The notes beneath the pieces were generated by a model. The model was given only the letters and a program-made list of their open reading frames with translations. It made no database searches and had not been told where the DNA came from. The position numbers and the translations under genes are program-made. From Polyangia bacterium (GTDB taxonomy: Bacteria > Myxococcota_A > Polyangia > Nannocystales > Nannocystaceae), in NCBI GenBank assembly GCA_030429545.1, contig JAUIFF010000016.1, positions 62,001 to 126,000 of the forward strand: 64,000 bases of DNA, read 5' to 3'. Shown in pieces: positions 8,458 through 17,779 of the stretch (position 1 is the stretch's first letter; each line of letters begins with the position of its first letter).

Positions 8458-11400
8458 CTAGACCCACTCGACGGCAAGTGCAGCGGCCATCCACGGCAAC
8501 TTAAAAATCTCAAAGCTCCACTCGAGGTGGGATAGCAGCAGGTCGTGGGCCAACGACTCGACCCGTAGCAAATACCCACCATCGCGTACGCTCAAGATCC
8601 CGCGCCGCAGCAAGAAAGTGTGCCGCAACCCGTCGCTGCCGATATCGCCCAACACCTGGGCCCGGTCGAGGACCGCAGTCAATAGATTTTGGCACTCCTC
8701 GTACTCGTGGTCGCTGACCGGCGGGCCAAACATCAGCACGTCATCGACCTCGAGCCCACAAAGCAACTTGGCGAGCATGGTGTGGTACTCGGGCGGCTCG
8801 CGCAGACCGGTTGCAACCGCCGACAACACACCAACCGCCCGATGCTGGGCCTGTACGTCGACAAACTCGCGACCTTCAACCACGCCTAAGTAGCGAAAAA
8901 AGTGCCCGAGAAACGGCCACAGAAGCACCAAACCGGCATCGTGCACAAGTAGTTCATCGTTGGGGATGACCCGGCCGGGACGCTCGGGCTCGGGCTCGGC
9001 CGCAGGCTGACGAGCTCGTAGACCCGCCTGGCGAAGGACCCGCAGCAACACTGGCGACGGCGGCCCCTCGCCTCGCGAGGATAGTTGCACGCACATTTTT
9101 TCGAGATGGTGTAGTTGCAAGATTCCACTGGTGAGACCACGCCCGACGAGTTCGCGGATCAGTGGGCCGCGGCGTTCCGGCGTGAACTGAAGTTGGCCAC
9201 GCACAGGGCTGAGCAAGCGCGACCAGGCGGCACGAGTTTGCCAGTCGAGCTGTACCAACGCCCGCTCGAAGTATGCCCACGCCGTCGGCTGGCTGTCCCC
9301 TGTACCCGGGCTCTTGTGGCCAACGCTAGACCCGCTCACCGCGGTCGCCTCGGGTTGGTTTGGGAGTTGCCCGCCTTGCTCAGCTCCGGTCTGCGCCCCG
9401 GCAGGAGGAGCTTCTCGAGGCGACGATTCCGGAGGTTGCCCCGGCATAGCATTCTGTTTCTCGACATGCCCACGTGCCTCGCCGGCATCGGTCTGCGACG
9501 ACTTCACCGAAATGCTTGGCGGAATCTGTTGTACCTGCATACGATTACTGGAGCTCAGCTCTTCGCGCACACGCACCGTGGTTGCGTCGAGGCCCTTGTC
9601 CGCGCCTTCAAAGCTCGCAGACGGCTCGGTATTTGGGGCAGGAATCGGCTTCAACGGGTCCTTTCCCGCCCCCACCATTGCTGCGATGTGCTCGCGTCGC
9701 TGCGCCGATCGGGTTGGGGCGACATCTGTCCGCGGAGTTGGCTCAATACCGGTTTGAGCCACTGGTGAAGCATTTGAGAGTGTCTCGCTGGTTCCCTCGT
9801 GCTCGCGCCCCGTCACTTCGGCGGCCCCGTTCGCATCTCCCCGGCGGTTTCGCTCTTGGCCTCCTAGACGATCGAGATAGGCCGCGTTGTGTTCTTGCCC
9901 TGTCAACTCATCAGCTGCCGCGTTGTCTGACAACTCAGCTGGAGCACGCCTAGCTGCGTTGTGCTCGCGCGGCTCAGTTGGTGCACCCCTAGCCGGGTTG
10001 TGCCCATGTCCGGTCTCAGCTGAAGCCGTGTCGTGCTCGCGCACCGTCGACTCAGTTGGTGCACCCCTAGCCGGGTTGTCCTCATGTCCGGTCTCAGCTC
10101 GATCTGTGTCGTGCTCGTGTCCTGTCAACTCGGTGGACGCATCGCTTAGTTGTCCTGTCAACTCAGCGAACTCGTGCCCCGTAGCGATCTGCTCCTGCCC
10201 TGCCCGTTTCTCGTGCCTCGCCAACGCGACTGCATCGTGCGCTTTCGCGGCCACTTGGCTTGCCAACTCAACTGACGCCTGGGGAGTGAGGTTGTGTCGC
10301 CCGTCCCCGTGCTGCGCCAACTCGACAGCTGGCGGGTTGTCCCCTCGCTGCGCCAACTCGGCTGACATGGCTGTAAGTGCTTGGTCTTGCGGCTGCGCCG
10401 AGTCGAGCTCACTCACCTTGTCTCGGTCTCGTTGCTCGGCAACCGCATCCGCGTCAACTCGCTGCGAGCGTCTGTCGGATCGGTTGTTCGCGGCTACAGC
10501 TGTCGCATCAGACTGATGAACGCCCTGCCCGTCCGGCTCACCTAGAATTCTCGCGCGGGCGGCATGCTCGTCCGAATCGCGCCAGTGGTTTTGGTGCTCG
10601 GCTTTGGCTTGCTCGCGCGCAGGCAAGTCGTTGACATCTGTGGTCGAAGTGACCCGGCGTTTACCAGCTACCGGGCCGATACCATGCTCGTGTGTCCGGG
10701 CAGGCGAATTTGTTGTCGCACCGACTCCCTCTTCAGTTTTCGGAATCACCTGCTCCTCAGGCATTACATGTTTATGCACTGAGTCAATGGATTTGCGACC
10801 GGAATCAGCCCGTGGGACCTGCGGTTGACGAGACTGTTGTGTCAATTTCTTGCTTGTGCGCCGGCCCACTACCTCCGGTGAGTTATCCTGCAAACCCGCC
10901 GCGGCCATCACCTGCCGCACGTAGTCGGGCAAGGCTGGTGTCTCGCGGATTTGTGTTGGCGACATGCTCGTTGCATCCGCAGGCTTACTGCTCCCAGAGA
11001 CAGTTTTCGGCCGGTCTGCCTGCTCGCCCGCAGGCAACTCCGAGATATTTGCCTCTACAATTTTTCTGTGGAGCAACGGAAGGATGTCGTGTTCTGGCTG
11101 GTAGCGCTGCAACCACTGCCAAACCTCAACGAGTCGCTCTCCATTGAGCTCGGCGACCTCACTAGCCCCGGTTGCAATTCTGTCGAGTACCACTTGAATC
11201 GCGACCGGGGGCGTCAAAGCCCCGCTCGTTGCCAAACTCGAGAACATCGGCCAGGCGACTGTCTCGTCCACCCCGGTGAGCTCGACCAAAACATCACATG
11301 CGCCACTCAACATGTGCTCTGGGCTCACCTCGCCCGGCAGGGCATTCACTGCCAGGGTTCGTAGGAACGCGCGCCACACAGCCACCGGCCACGGGTAGGC

Positions 11401-12030
11401 TCCACGAGCTCGGCCGCAGCGAGTTTTGAGCATGCGACCGACAACCTCAACAACTCCATTTGGGGCACCTAGGCTGTGGGGCCACCCCAAGACCCGAAGC
11501 AATTGTCCCAGGGTGTCGCTGCTCAGGTTGAATGCGAGACGATCGAGATAGGCCTGGCTATCGAGCGTACACACAAGATGACGGACACCAGCCGGCGAGC
11601 GTTGGAGAGCGGCCGCAACTGCCTGGTCGAGCGACGCCATGCTTGGGTGTTCGGACCACCACGGCAGTGTTCCCGTTCGTGCAAATACATCTAACTCTTC
11701 GAGTATCGAGCCCGCAGGTGCGGGACTGGTAGCCTCCGCCAAATCTTGCCGGGCAACTTCGGCCACGAGCGCTGCCTCAAGGGCGGTGCGCAGACGTTCG
11801 AGAAAGTCCTCGGTAAACGCTTGGGGGGCAATCGTGCCGAGGTCGAGCCTTAGGCTGTCGACGCGATAGTGGCGGTTGGTAAGGCCGAGACTGTCGCAGA
11901 CCGACTCGATCAGGGCCGGCAACTCACGCCGGGCAAGCCGTTGCAAGTCACGCTGGCGCTCCCTTGCTAGGCCCGGATCATCAGCCTCGACCTCTAAAAC
12001 CAAGCGCCGAATCTTGTGGTTGCCCGCCAC
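8458..12030 (-). CDS. Contractile injection system tape measure protein (CIS_tmp), orphan
   Basis: 1190 residues from a GTG start. The N-terminal domain (about 1-100; HKIRRLVLEVEAD, then HYRVDSLRLDLGTIAPQAF) and the C-terminal domain (about 1010-1190; DAGLVLLWPFLGHFFRYLGV, LCGLEVDDVLMFG) match the two conserved ends of tape-measure proteins of extracellular contractile injection systems (Afp/PVC/MAC type). Between them, about 340-900 is a low-complexity Glu/His/Thr/Ala-rich region with short tandem repeats (TGHEDNPARGAPTES, TGHGHNPARGAPTEP). In known systems tape-measure length sets the length of the sheathed tube. No sheath, tube, baseplate or AAA+ gene lies in this window, so the gene is isolated here. 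Family assignment is from recalled motifs. Confidence 0.7.
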   Translation of the reverse strand: MAGNHKIRRLVLEVEADDPGLARERQRDLQRLARRELPALIESVCDSLGLTNRHYRVDSLRLDLGTIAPQAFTEDFLERLRTALEAALVAEVARQDLAEATSPAPAGSILEELDVFARTGTLPWWSEHPSMASLDQAVAAALQRSPAGVRHLVCTLDSQAYLDRLAFNLSSDTLGQLLRVLGWPHSLGAPNGVVEVVGRMLKTRCGRARGAYPWPVAVWRAFLRTLAVNALPGEVSPEHMLSGACDVLVELTGVDETVAWPMFSSLATSGALTPPVAIQVVLDRIATGASEVAELNGERLVEVWQWLQRYQPEHDILPLLHRKIVEANISELPAGEQADRPKTVSGSSKPADATSMSPTQIRETPALPDYVRQVMAAAGLQDNSPEVVGRRTSKKLTQQSRQPQVPRADSGRKSIDSVHKHVMPEEQVIPKTEEGVGATTNSPARTHEHGIGPVAGKRRVTSTTDVNDLPAREQAKAEHQNHWRDSDEHAARARILGEPDGQGVHQSDATAVAANNRSDRRSQRVDADAVAEQRDRDKVSELDSAQPQDQALTAMSAELAQRGDNPPAVELAQHGDGRHNLTPQASVELASQVAAKAHDAVALARHEKRAGQEQIATGHEFAELTGQLSDASTELTGHEHDTDRAETGHEDNPARGAPTESTVREHDTASAETGHGHNPARGAPTEPREHNAARRAPAELSDNAAADELTGQEHNAAYLDRLGGQERNRRGDANGAAEVTGREHEGTSETLSNASPVAQTGIEPTPRTDVAPTRSAQRREHIAAMVGAGKDPLKPIPAPNTEPSASFEGADKGLDATTVRVREELSSSNRMQVQQIPPSISVKSSQTDAGEARGHVEKQNAMPGQPPESSPREAPPAGAQTGAEQGGQLPNQPEATAVSGSSVGHKSPGTGDSQPTAWAYFERALVQLDWQTRAAWSRLLSPVRGQLQFTPERRGPLIRELVGRGLTSGILQLHHLEKMCVQLSSRGEGPPSPVLLRVLRQAGLRARQPAAEPEPERPGRVIPNDELLVHDAGLVLLWPFLGHFFRYLGVVEGREFVDVQAQHRAVGVLSAVATGLREPPEYHTMLAKLLCGLEVDDVLMFGPPVSDHEYEECQNLLTAVLDRAQVLGDIGSDGLRHTFLLRRGILSVRDGGYLLRVESLAHDLLLSHLEWSFEIFKLPWMAAALAVEWV
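9770..10400 (-). repeat. Degenerate tandem repeats inside the tape-measure gene
   Basis: Codons for Glu-His-Asn/Asp, Thr-Gly-His and Ala-Arg-Gly-Ala-Pro-Thr recur at irregular spacing. A near-identical stretch, GTTGGTGCACCCCTAGCCGG, begins at about 9979 and 10051. On the protein level this is the flexible, repeat-expanded middle of the tape-measure homologue, and variation in copy number would change protein length without breaking the frame. Confidence 0.6.
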
Positions 12031-12240
12031 GTTGCCGACGATAGCGTGTTGCTCGGGTCAAGTGTGCGCATACATCATCTCGGCTGGCGTCACGATGGCT
12101 GAGCTGGACAACGCGAGCACACCATGTTCCTAGGGTCAGCTTTGGCAAACCGCGCACAGTCGCTCGCTCGCAAGGCCGCGCTGTGATTTTTTCGAGTTCC
12201 ACCGATCGATATCGGGGAGGTCGCTACTTCAACCTCCGAG

Positions 12241-13791
12241 ATGTCCAAGCTTCGAAAATTCGCCCCAAAACCCGGGTATTGCCGTTTGTTTTCCCTCGTG
12301 CCCCGCCGTTGGGCGAGCAAGTGCTCGCATCCGCGAGGGCGCGCCACAAGCAACGCTTTCATTGGCGCGTCGCTCACTGCCGGACTGGTATCGTTTCCCG
12401 CACATGCGCAATCCGACGCACCTACGTCAACGGCACAGACGCCACCGAGTTCGAACAACCATGTACACACAAGTAATCGTTCGACAGAGCAAACGTGGTC
12501 CCGGAAGTATCGCCCGCGGGGCATGTCGTTTGAGCTCGGAGCCTTCGGCGGGGTCATGTTCCCCTCGGCTGAGCACGAGCTTTTTGACCCGTACCAGCAG
12601 CTCGACTCGGGCAACACGTTTTGGCGCCCATACAGGGCAGTCGCCCCCGAGCTCGGATTGCGGTTCGCGTTTTATCCGTTTGCGTTTGTTGGCGGCGAGA
12701 TCGAGGGAGGAGCGATGCCCACGCGCGTGGTGCTTGCCGACGGCAGCTCCGGTGATGCCGCGACCCTATTTAACGCTCGCGCCCACGTGATTGGCCAACT
12801 TCCGTTTTGGCGGATCGCTCCGTTTGCCTTAGTGGGTGGGGGCATGATCGGGACCAGCGGCGCGCTTGGCCTAGACGTCGACCAGTCGGTTCACTTTGGC
12901 GGAGGCGTGAAGTTTTTCCTCAACGATGTATGGCTGCTGCGCCTCGATGTCCGCGATGTCGTGGCCGCCAAACTCAAAGTCGACGCCGGCGCGACCCATT
13001 ACCCCGAGGTCCTATTTGGCGTCGGCTGGCGCTTTGGTGGCAAGAACAACCCGGCACCCAAGGATTCTGACGCCGATGGCCTGTTCGACCACGAGGATGC
13101 CTGTCCCTACGAACCGGAGAACTACAACGCCTACGAAGACGACGACGGATGCCCCGAATACGACCGTGATGGCGACGGGTTTTTCGACAACCAAGACGCC
13201 TGTCCCGATGTCCCAGGTGTGGCACCCGACGGTTGCCCCGAAAAAGATCGAGACGGCGACGGTTTTCTCGACAACCAAGATGCCTGCCCCGACGTCCCCG
13301 GAGTTAAGCCCGACGGCTGCCCGATCCCCGACACCGACAACGACGGCATTCTCGACCCCGACGACGACTGTGTTACCGAGCCCGAGACCGTCAACGGCTT
13401 TGAAGACGGTGACGGCTGCCCCGACGAAGTCCCAGCCGATGTCATCGAGTTCACCGGCGTCATCCGAGGCATCTACTTCGATTTCAACAAGTCGACGATC
13501 AAAGACAAATCGACACCCGTGCTCGACCGAGCCGTCGCCGTGCTCAAAGAGTTCCCCTCGATCCGCATCGAGATAAGCGGCCACACCGACAACATCGGAA
13601 GCGCCGAGTACAACAAAACACTATCGGGTGCCCGCGCAGGAGCGGTCAAGGACTACCTCACCAGCAAGGGCATCGACGCAAACCGCATCGAGACCCGTGG
13701 AGCAGGCTTCGACGAGCCAGTCGACACCAACAAAACCGCATCCGGCCGCGCAAAAAACCGCCGCATCGAATTCACGATTCTCACAAGGTAG
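12241..13791 (+). CDS. OmpA-family outer membrane protein with TSP3 repeats
   Basis: 516 residues. The N-terminus is unusually long and basic before a hydrophobic core and a signal peptidase I-like site (FPAHAQS, about residue 57), so the true start may be further in. Residues about 95-265 look like an outer-membrane beta barrel (alternating aromatic/Gly strands such as GVMFPSAEHELF and FAFVGGEIEGG). Four Asp-rich thrombospondin type 3 repeats follow (DSDADGLFDHEDACP, DRDGDGFFDNQDACPDVPG, twice more), then an OmpA domain (IYFDFNKSTIKD, ISGHTDNIGSAEYNKTLSGA, RAKNRRIEF). It joins the outer membrane to peptidoglycan. It is divergent from the tape-measure gene across 210 bp and is followed by the repeat array at 13800-14645. 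Confidence 0.85.
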   Translation: MSKLRKFAPKPGYCRLFSLVPRRWASKCSHPRGRATSNAFIGASLTAGLVSFPAHAQSDAPTSTAQTPPSSNNHVHTSNRSTEQTWSRKYRPRGMSFELGAFGGVMFPSAEHELFDPYQQLDSGNTFWRPYRAVAPELGLRFAFYPFAFVGGEIEGGAMPTRVVLADGSSGDAATLFNARAHVIGQLPFWRIAPFALVGGGMIGTSGALGLDVDQSVHFGGGVKFFLNDVWLLRLDVRDVVAAKLKVDAGATHYPEVLFGVGWRFGGKNNPAPKDSDADGLFDHEDACPYEPENYNAYEDDDGCPEYDRDGDGFFDNQDACPDVPGVAPDGCPEKDRDGDGFLDNQDACPDVPGVKPDGCPIPDTDNDGILDPDDDCVTEPETVNGFEDGDGCPDEVPADVIEFTGVIRGIYFDFNKSTIKDKSTPVLDRAVAVLKEFPSIRIEISGHTDNIGSAEYNKTLSGARAGAVKDYLTSKGIDANRIETRGAGFDEPVDTNKTASGRAKNRRIEFTILTR

Positions 13792-13799
13792 TTGCTACT

Positions 13800-14645
13800 A
13801 CATGGATAACCGGTGACGATATTTTGGCCGAGTCTGAACAGGCGCCGCTGTAGTTCCCTACTGCAAGCCTCGTCGCGCCCCGTGCCAAGACAACCAAGCC
13901 ACGCACAAAGATTCGCGGCGATATTTTGGCCGAGGACCGAGCCTGAACAGGCGCCGCTGTAGTTCCCTACTGCAAATCTGTTCGGGCCCAAGTTCCCTAC
14001 TGCAAGCTGTTCGGGCCCAAACGGCCAACACAACCAAGCCCGCACAAACATTCGCGGTGATACTTTGGCCGAGGACCAAGGCGCCGCTGTAGTTCCCTAC
14101 TGCACCCCTCGTCACGCCCTAATACAAGCCTCGTCACGCCCTAATTAGCCCATGCCAACAACCAGGCCGCGCACAAGGATTCGGGGGGCGCCGCCCCTAC
14201 TGCAAGCCTCTTCGGGCAGGCTCCTGGGCCCACCCCCCAGCCAAGACAACCAAGCCCCGCACAAACATTCGCGGTGATATTTTGGCCGAGAACCGAGTCT
14301 GAACAGGCGCCGCCCCTACTGCAAGACCGAGCCTGAACAGGCGCCGCTGTAGTTCCCTACTGCAAGCCTCGTCACGCCCTACTGCAAGCCTCATCACGCC
14401 CTAATTGGCCCGGGCCAAAACAACCAAGCCCCGCACGACGATTCGCGGCGATATTTTGGCCGAGGACCGAGTCTGAACAGGCGCCGCTGTAGTTCCCTAC
14501 TGCAAGCCTGTTCGGGCCGGTTCCTCGGCCAAAATAGCCCGCGCACCCAACCACTCAAATTATATTGCAAGCCTGTTCGGGCCGGTCCCTCGGCCAAAAT
14601 AGCCCGCGCACCCAACCACTCAAATTATACTGCAGCCCGCGCGCC
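13800..14645. repeat. Degenerate multi-unit repeat array between ompA-like gene and ftsH
   Basis: About 850 bp without a gene. Short modules recur in changing order. GTAGTTCCCTACTGCAAG or close variants appear near 13850, 13959, 13990, 14089, 14349 and 14489. ATTCGCGGYGATATTTTGGC variants appear near 13813, 13911, 14050, 14267 and 14440. Blocks such as CTCGTCACGCCCTA and CAACCAAGCCCCGCAC lie between them. Minus-strand frames across it are short, overlap each other and only reflect the repeats. It is not a CRISPR: unit lengths and spacings are irregular and the spacers are themselves repeats. Confidence 0.85.
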
Positions 14646-14648
14646 CAC

Positions 14649-14669
14649 CCCCGCTCTAATTAAGCGGGG
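14649..14669 (-). terminator. Hairpin over the ftsH stop codon
   Basis: Perfect 7-bp stem CCCCGCT/AGCGGGG with a 7-nt loop. The TAA stop of ftsH lies at the stem-loop junction. No T-run follows on the minus strand, so it could be a weak or factor-assisted terminator or an mRNA 3' stabiliser. Confidence 0.4.
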
Positions 14670-16594
14670 TCGGTAACTAGCCCCCCCGAAACAGTACCGC
14701 TCGAACTTCCAGAGGCTTCACTCTTGGAAGTTGACGTTACAACTTTCGGGAACGCCTTGCGCTTGCGGACAGGTGGCAGCTCGCGCCCGGCGATGACGGC
14801 TTCGACCTCTTCACCGTTGAGCACTTCGCGCTCGAACAGTGCTCGGGCCAGGGCCTCCAGCGTGTCGCGGTTGGACACGAGGATGTCTTTGGCGCGGTTG
14901 TACTGGCGCATCACAACATTGCGGACTGTTTGGTCGATGACCTGTGCGGTCGCCTCGGAGTACTGTGGCGCCTGTTGCATGTCTCGGCCCAAAAAGGGCT
15001 GGGACTCGGCTTTGAGATAGGCGATTGGGCCCAACTCGTCGCTCATGCCCCATTCGCAAATCATCTTGCGGGCGAGGTTGGTGGCGCGTTCGATGTCGTT
15101 GCTGGCACCGGTGGTTTTTTGCCCGTCAAAGGCAATCTCTTCGGCGATTCGGCCCCCCATCAGGATCGAGATTGTTGCTTCTGCATGATTTTTGTCCATG
15201 CCGTAGCGATCTTCTTCGGGGAGCTGCTGGGTGACACCTAGGGCACGGCCGCGGGGGATAATCGTGACCTTGTGGACCGGGTCGACATCTCCCTTGGGGA
15301 GTTTCATGGCGACCAACGTGTGGCCGGCCTCGTGCCATGCCGTGGTCCATTTTTCTTTTTTGGAGATGATCGCGCTGCGGCGTTCGGAGCCCATGAGGAC
15401 TTTGTCTTTTGCATAGTCAAAGTCTTCGCCGGTGACGAACTCACGGCCCATGCGGGCGGCGTAGAGGGCTGCCTCATTGACCAGGTTCTCGAGGTCAGCT
15501 CCGGAGAACCCGGGCGTTCCGCGGGCGACGATCCCTAGGTCGGTTCCCTCCTCGAGGGGGACCTTGCGGGTGTGAACACCTAAGATGGCTTCGCGGCCAC
15601 GAACGTCGGGGAGACCGACGACGATCCGGCGATCGAACCGGCCGGGACGCAGCAGTGCGGGGTCGAGAACGTCGGGACGGTTGGTGGCGGCGACCAAAAT
15701 GACGCCGTCGTTGCCTTCGAAACCGTCCATTTCAACGAGGAGCTGGTTGAGCGTCTGCTCGCGCTCGTCGTGACCACCGCCCAAGCCGGCCCCGCGGTGG
15801 CGACCAACGGCATCGATTTCGTCGATGAAAATGATGCACGGGGCGTTCTTTTTGCCCTGCTCAAACAGGTCGCGGACACGGCTGGCACCGACGCCGACGA
15901 ACATTTCGACGAAGTCCGAACCGCTGATGCTGAAAAACGCGACGCCTGCTTCACCCGCAATCGCACGGGCAAGTAAGGTCTTGCCGGTTCCGGGAGGGCC
16001 CATCAGCAATACGCCCTTGGGGATCCGGCCGCCGACACGCAGGTACTTTCGGGTGTCGCGGAGGAAGTCGATGATTTCCTCAACGTCCTCGCGGGCCTCG
16101 TCGACGCCGGCGACGTCCTTGAAGGTGATCTTGGCCTGGTGCTCGTTGAGCAGGCGCGCCTTGCTCTTGCCAAAGCTCATCGCCCGACCGCCGCCAGCTT
16201 GCATCTGGCGCATGAACATCACCATGAGGATGACGATGAAAATCATCGGCAGCCACATGAGGGCGAACTGCAGCAGCGCGCTGTCTTCTTCAGGCTCGAC
16301 TTTGTAGTCGATCTGCTTGGAGCTCAGCAGCGCATAGAGGTCGTCGGTCGCCGGCCCCTTGGCCTCGTAGGTCTTGCCATCGAGCGGGTAGCTGATGTCG
16401 ACGTGACTCGGGTGAACTTTGATCGCTACGGTCGTGTTGCCCTTGAGCTCGTCCCAATCATTCTCGACGCTCTCGATGAACTTCGAGTAGGTGATGTTCA
16501 CGACGTCTTGGCCGGTGTTGAACATGTTGGCGAGTGCCAGGACCGCCAAGATCAGGCACAGCCATACGAGTAAGGTCTTTGTCTGCTGTTTCAC
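14660..16594 (-). CDS. ftsH: ATP-dependent zinc metalloprotease FtsH
   Basis: 644 residues, normal for FtsH. This hexameric inner-membrane AAA+ protease degrades misfolded membrane proteins and regulatory proteins. Domains in order: membrane helix 7-23, periplasmic region about 30-105, membrane helix about 107-127, AAA+ module with Walker A GPPGTGKT at 199-206 and Walker B IIFIDEIDA, SRH ATNRPDVLDPALLRPGRFD, then the M41 protease with zinc motif HEAGH at 421-425 and the third-ligand region TTGASNDIERAT. The C-terminal tail is Ser-rich. The ATG at 16594 is well placed before the first helix. tilS lies 94 bp upstream on the same strand; a tilS-ftsH order is common in bacteria. Confidence 0.98.
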   Translation of the reverse strand: MKQQTKTLLVWLCLILAVLALANMFNTGQDVVNITYSKFIESVENDWDELKGNTTVAIKVHPSHVDISYPLDGKTYEAKGPATDDLYALLSSKQIDYKVEPEEDSALLQFALMWLPMIFIVILMVMFMRQMQAGGGRAMSFGKSKARLLNEHQAKITFKDVAGVDEAREDVEEIIDFLRDTRKYLRVGGRIPKGVLLMGPPGTGKTLLARAIAGEAGVAFFSISGSDFVEMFVGVGASRVRDLFEQGKKNAPCIIFIDEIDAVGRHRGAGLGGGHDEREQTLNQLLVEMDGFEGNDGVILVAATNRPDVLDPALLRPGRFDRRIVVGLPDVRGREAILGVHTRKVPLEEGTDLGIVARGTPGFSGADLENLVNEAALYAARMGREFVTGEDFDYAKDKVLMGSERRSAIISKKEKWTTAWHEAGHTLVAMKLPKGDVDPVHKVTIIPRGRALGVTQQLPEEDRYGMDKNHAEATISILMGGRIAEEIAFDGQKTTGASNDIERATNLARKMICEWGMSDELGPIAYLKAESQPFLGRDMQQAPQYSEATAQVIDQTVRNVVMRQYNRAKDILVSNRDTLEALARALFEREVLNGEEVEAVIAGRELPPVRKRKAFPKVVTSTSKSEASGSSSGTVSGGLVTDPA

Positions 16595-16688
16595 GAGCTC
16601 CGCAAGATTCCCCTAAAAACGGGTTCAGGGCAGCATAGCCGGGGCACTTTATTGGGTCAATGGTTGGCCACGGGTGGTGAGCCTCACT

Positions 16689-17705
16689 TTACGTGTTGGT
16701 CAGATGCAGGCCATGGACGTTGACACAAACCTGTAACCCGCCTGTGAGTTGCCAGCGACGAGGCTTTCGCGCCGCCGACGATGTGTGGTGGGTGCGCTCG
16801 ACCACAAGGATGCTCCGCTCGATCTCGGCAACTTTTGCCCGACCACACGCCTCGAGACCTGCCCCACCAGCGCGACAAGCAGCCCGAATAAAACCGGTAC
16901 GCACCGCCCGCGGAAGTTCGGCAAATCCGTCGATGCGCCACGAAAACGCCTCGGCTGTGACCCGGCGTGCGGCGAGCTCCCGGGCGACCCAACTGTTGAT
17001 CGCTCGATCGGCATCCCGGGCAATTGTTGCCAGCGAACCAACCGCCGCATCGAGTTTTGGATTTTGCTCGCGTAACAGCGGAAGCACGACCTCACGAATC
17101 CGCACGCGAAGATGGGAACGATCGCGGTTGGTCGGGTCGTCGACAAACGGAAGGTCCATCAGTTGGCACAACTCACGGGTCGTGTCGCGGGAGATCCCGA
17201 GCACCGGGCGGACCCACAGACCGTCGGCGACCGGCATCGCCGCGAGTCCGTCGAGCCCGGCTCCCCGGGTGAGATGCATCAGGACCGTTTCCGTTTGGTC
17301 GGTCGCGGTGTGCCCCAATGCGATCTGTGTCGCGCCAAGCTTGTCGGCCTGCTCACGCAGAGCCGTCCGCCGAGCTCTCCGTGCCCGTGCCGGAAGACCC
17401 GCCCCCCGCGCCAACTCGAGGCGTGTCACGGCAACCTCGAGGTCGAACTTCAGCGCCAACTGGCGCACGAGTGCGGCCTCACTGTCCGACGCCTCGCGCA
17501 ACCCGTGATGGATGTGCCCGAGCACCAAGCTCCAGCTTTGTTTTTTGCTCAATAACCGCAACAACGCCAGGGTTGCGACCGAATCGGGCCCGCCCGAGCA
17601 GGCGACCATTATCCGGCTGCGGGCCGCTGGCAGGTGCTCCCCCAACGTTGCGGTGACCTGCCCGAGCGCCCGGGCGATCGCTGGGTCTCGGACTTTGCCA
17701 GCCAT
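16689..17705 (-). CDS. tilS: tRNA(Ile)-lysidine synthetase
   Basis: 338 residues. TilS uses ATP and lysine to convert cytidine-34 of tRNA-Ile(CAU) to lysidine, so that it reads AUA and is charged with isoleucine. Seen: PP-loop SGGPDS at about 37-42 and GHTATDQTETVLMHLTRGAG, DPTNRDRSHLRVRIREVVLP, all typical. It is shorter than E. coli TilS and seems to keep only the N-terminal ATPase plus a reduced C-terminal part. I chose the ATG at 17705 (MAGKVRDPAI); a longer frame to 17912 adds 69 Arg-rich residues that overlap the divergent gene and look non-coding. It probably shares a transcript with ftsH. Confidence 0.93.
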   Translation of the reverse strand: MAGKVRDPAIARALGQVTATLGEHLPAARSRIMVACSGGPDSVATLALLRLLSKKQSWSLVLGHIHHGLREASDSEAALVRQLALKFDLEVAVTRLELARGAGLPARARRARRTALREQADKLGATQIALGHTATDQTETVLMHLTRGAGLDGLAAMPVADGLWVRPVLGISRDTTRELCQLMDLPFVDDPTNRDRSHLRVRIREVVLPLLREQNPKLDAAVGSLATIARDADRAINSWVARELAARRVTAEAFSWRIDGFAELPRAVRTGFIRAACRAGGAGLEACGRAKVAEIERSILVVERTHHTSSAARKPRRWQLTGGLQVCVNVHGLHLTNT

Positions 17706-17779
17706 CGCCTGAGTTGACCACGTTTTGGCGCGGCTGGGTATCCTGGCGTTCGAGACTCGAAGTGGTAGGTTCCGCGGCC

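Noticed and set aside
13653..14615. Several 60-130 codon minus-strand frames across the repeat array
   Set aside because: They overlap each other in different frames and encode only the repeated modules; no start signal, domain or consistent codon use.
13800..14645. CRISPR array
   Set aside because: Repeat units are of different lengths, diverged and irregularly spaced, spacers are not unique, and no cas gene is near.
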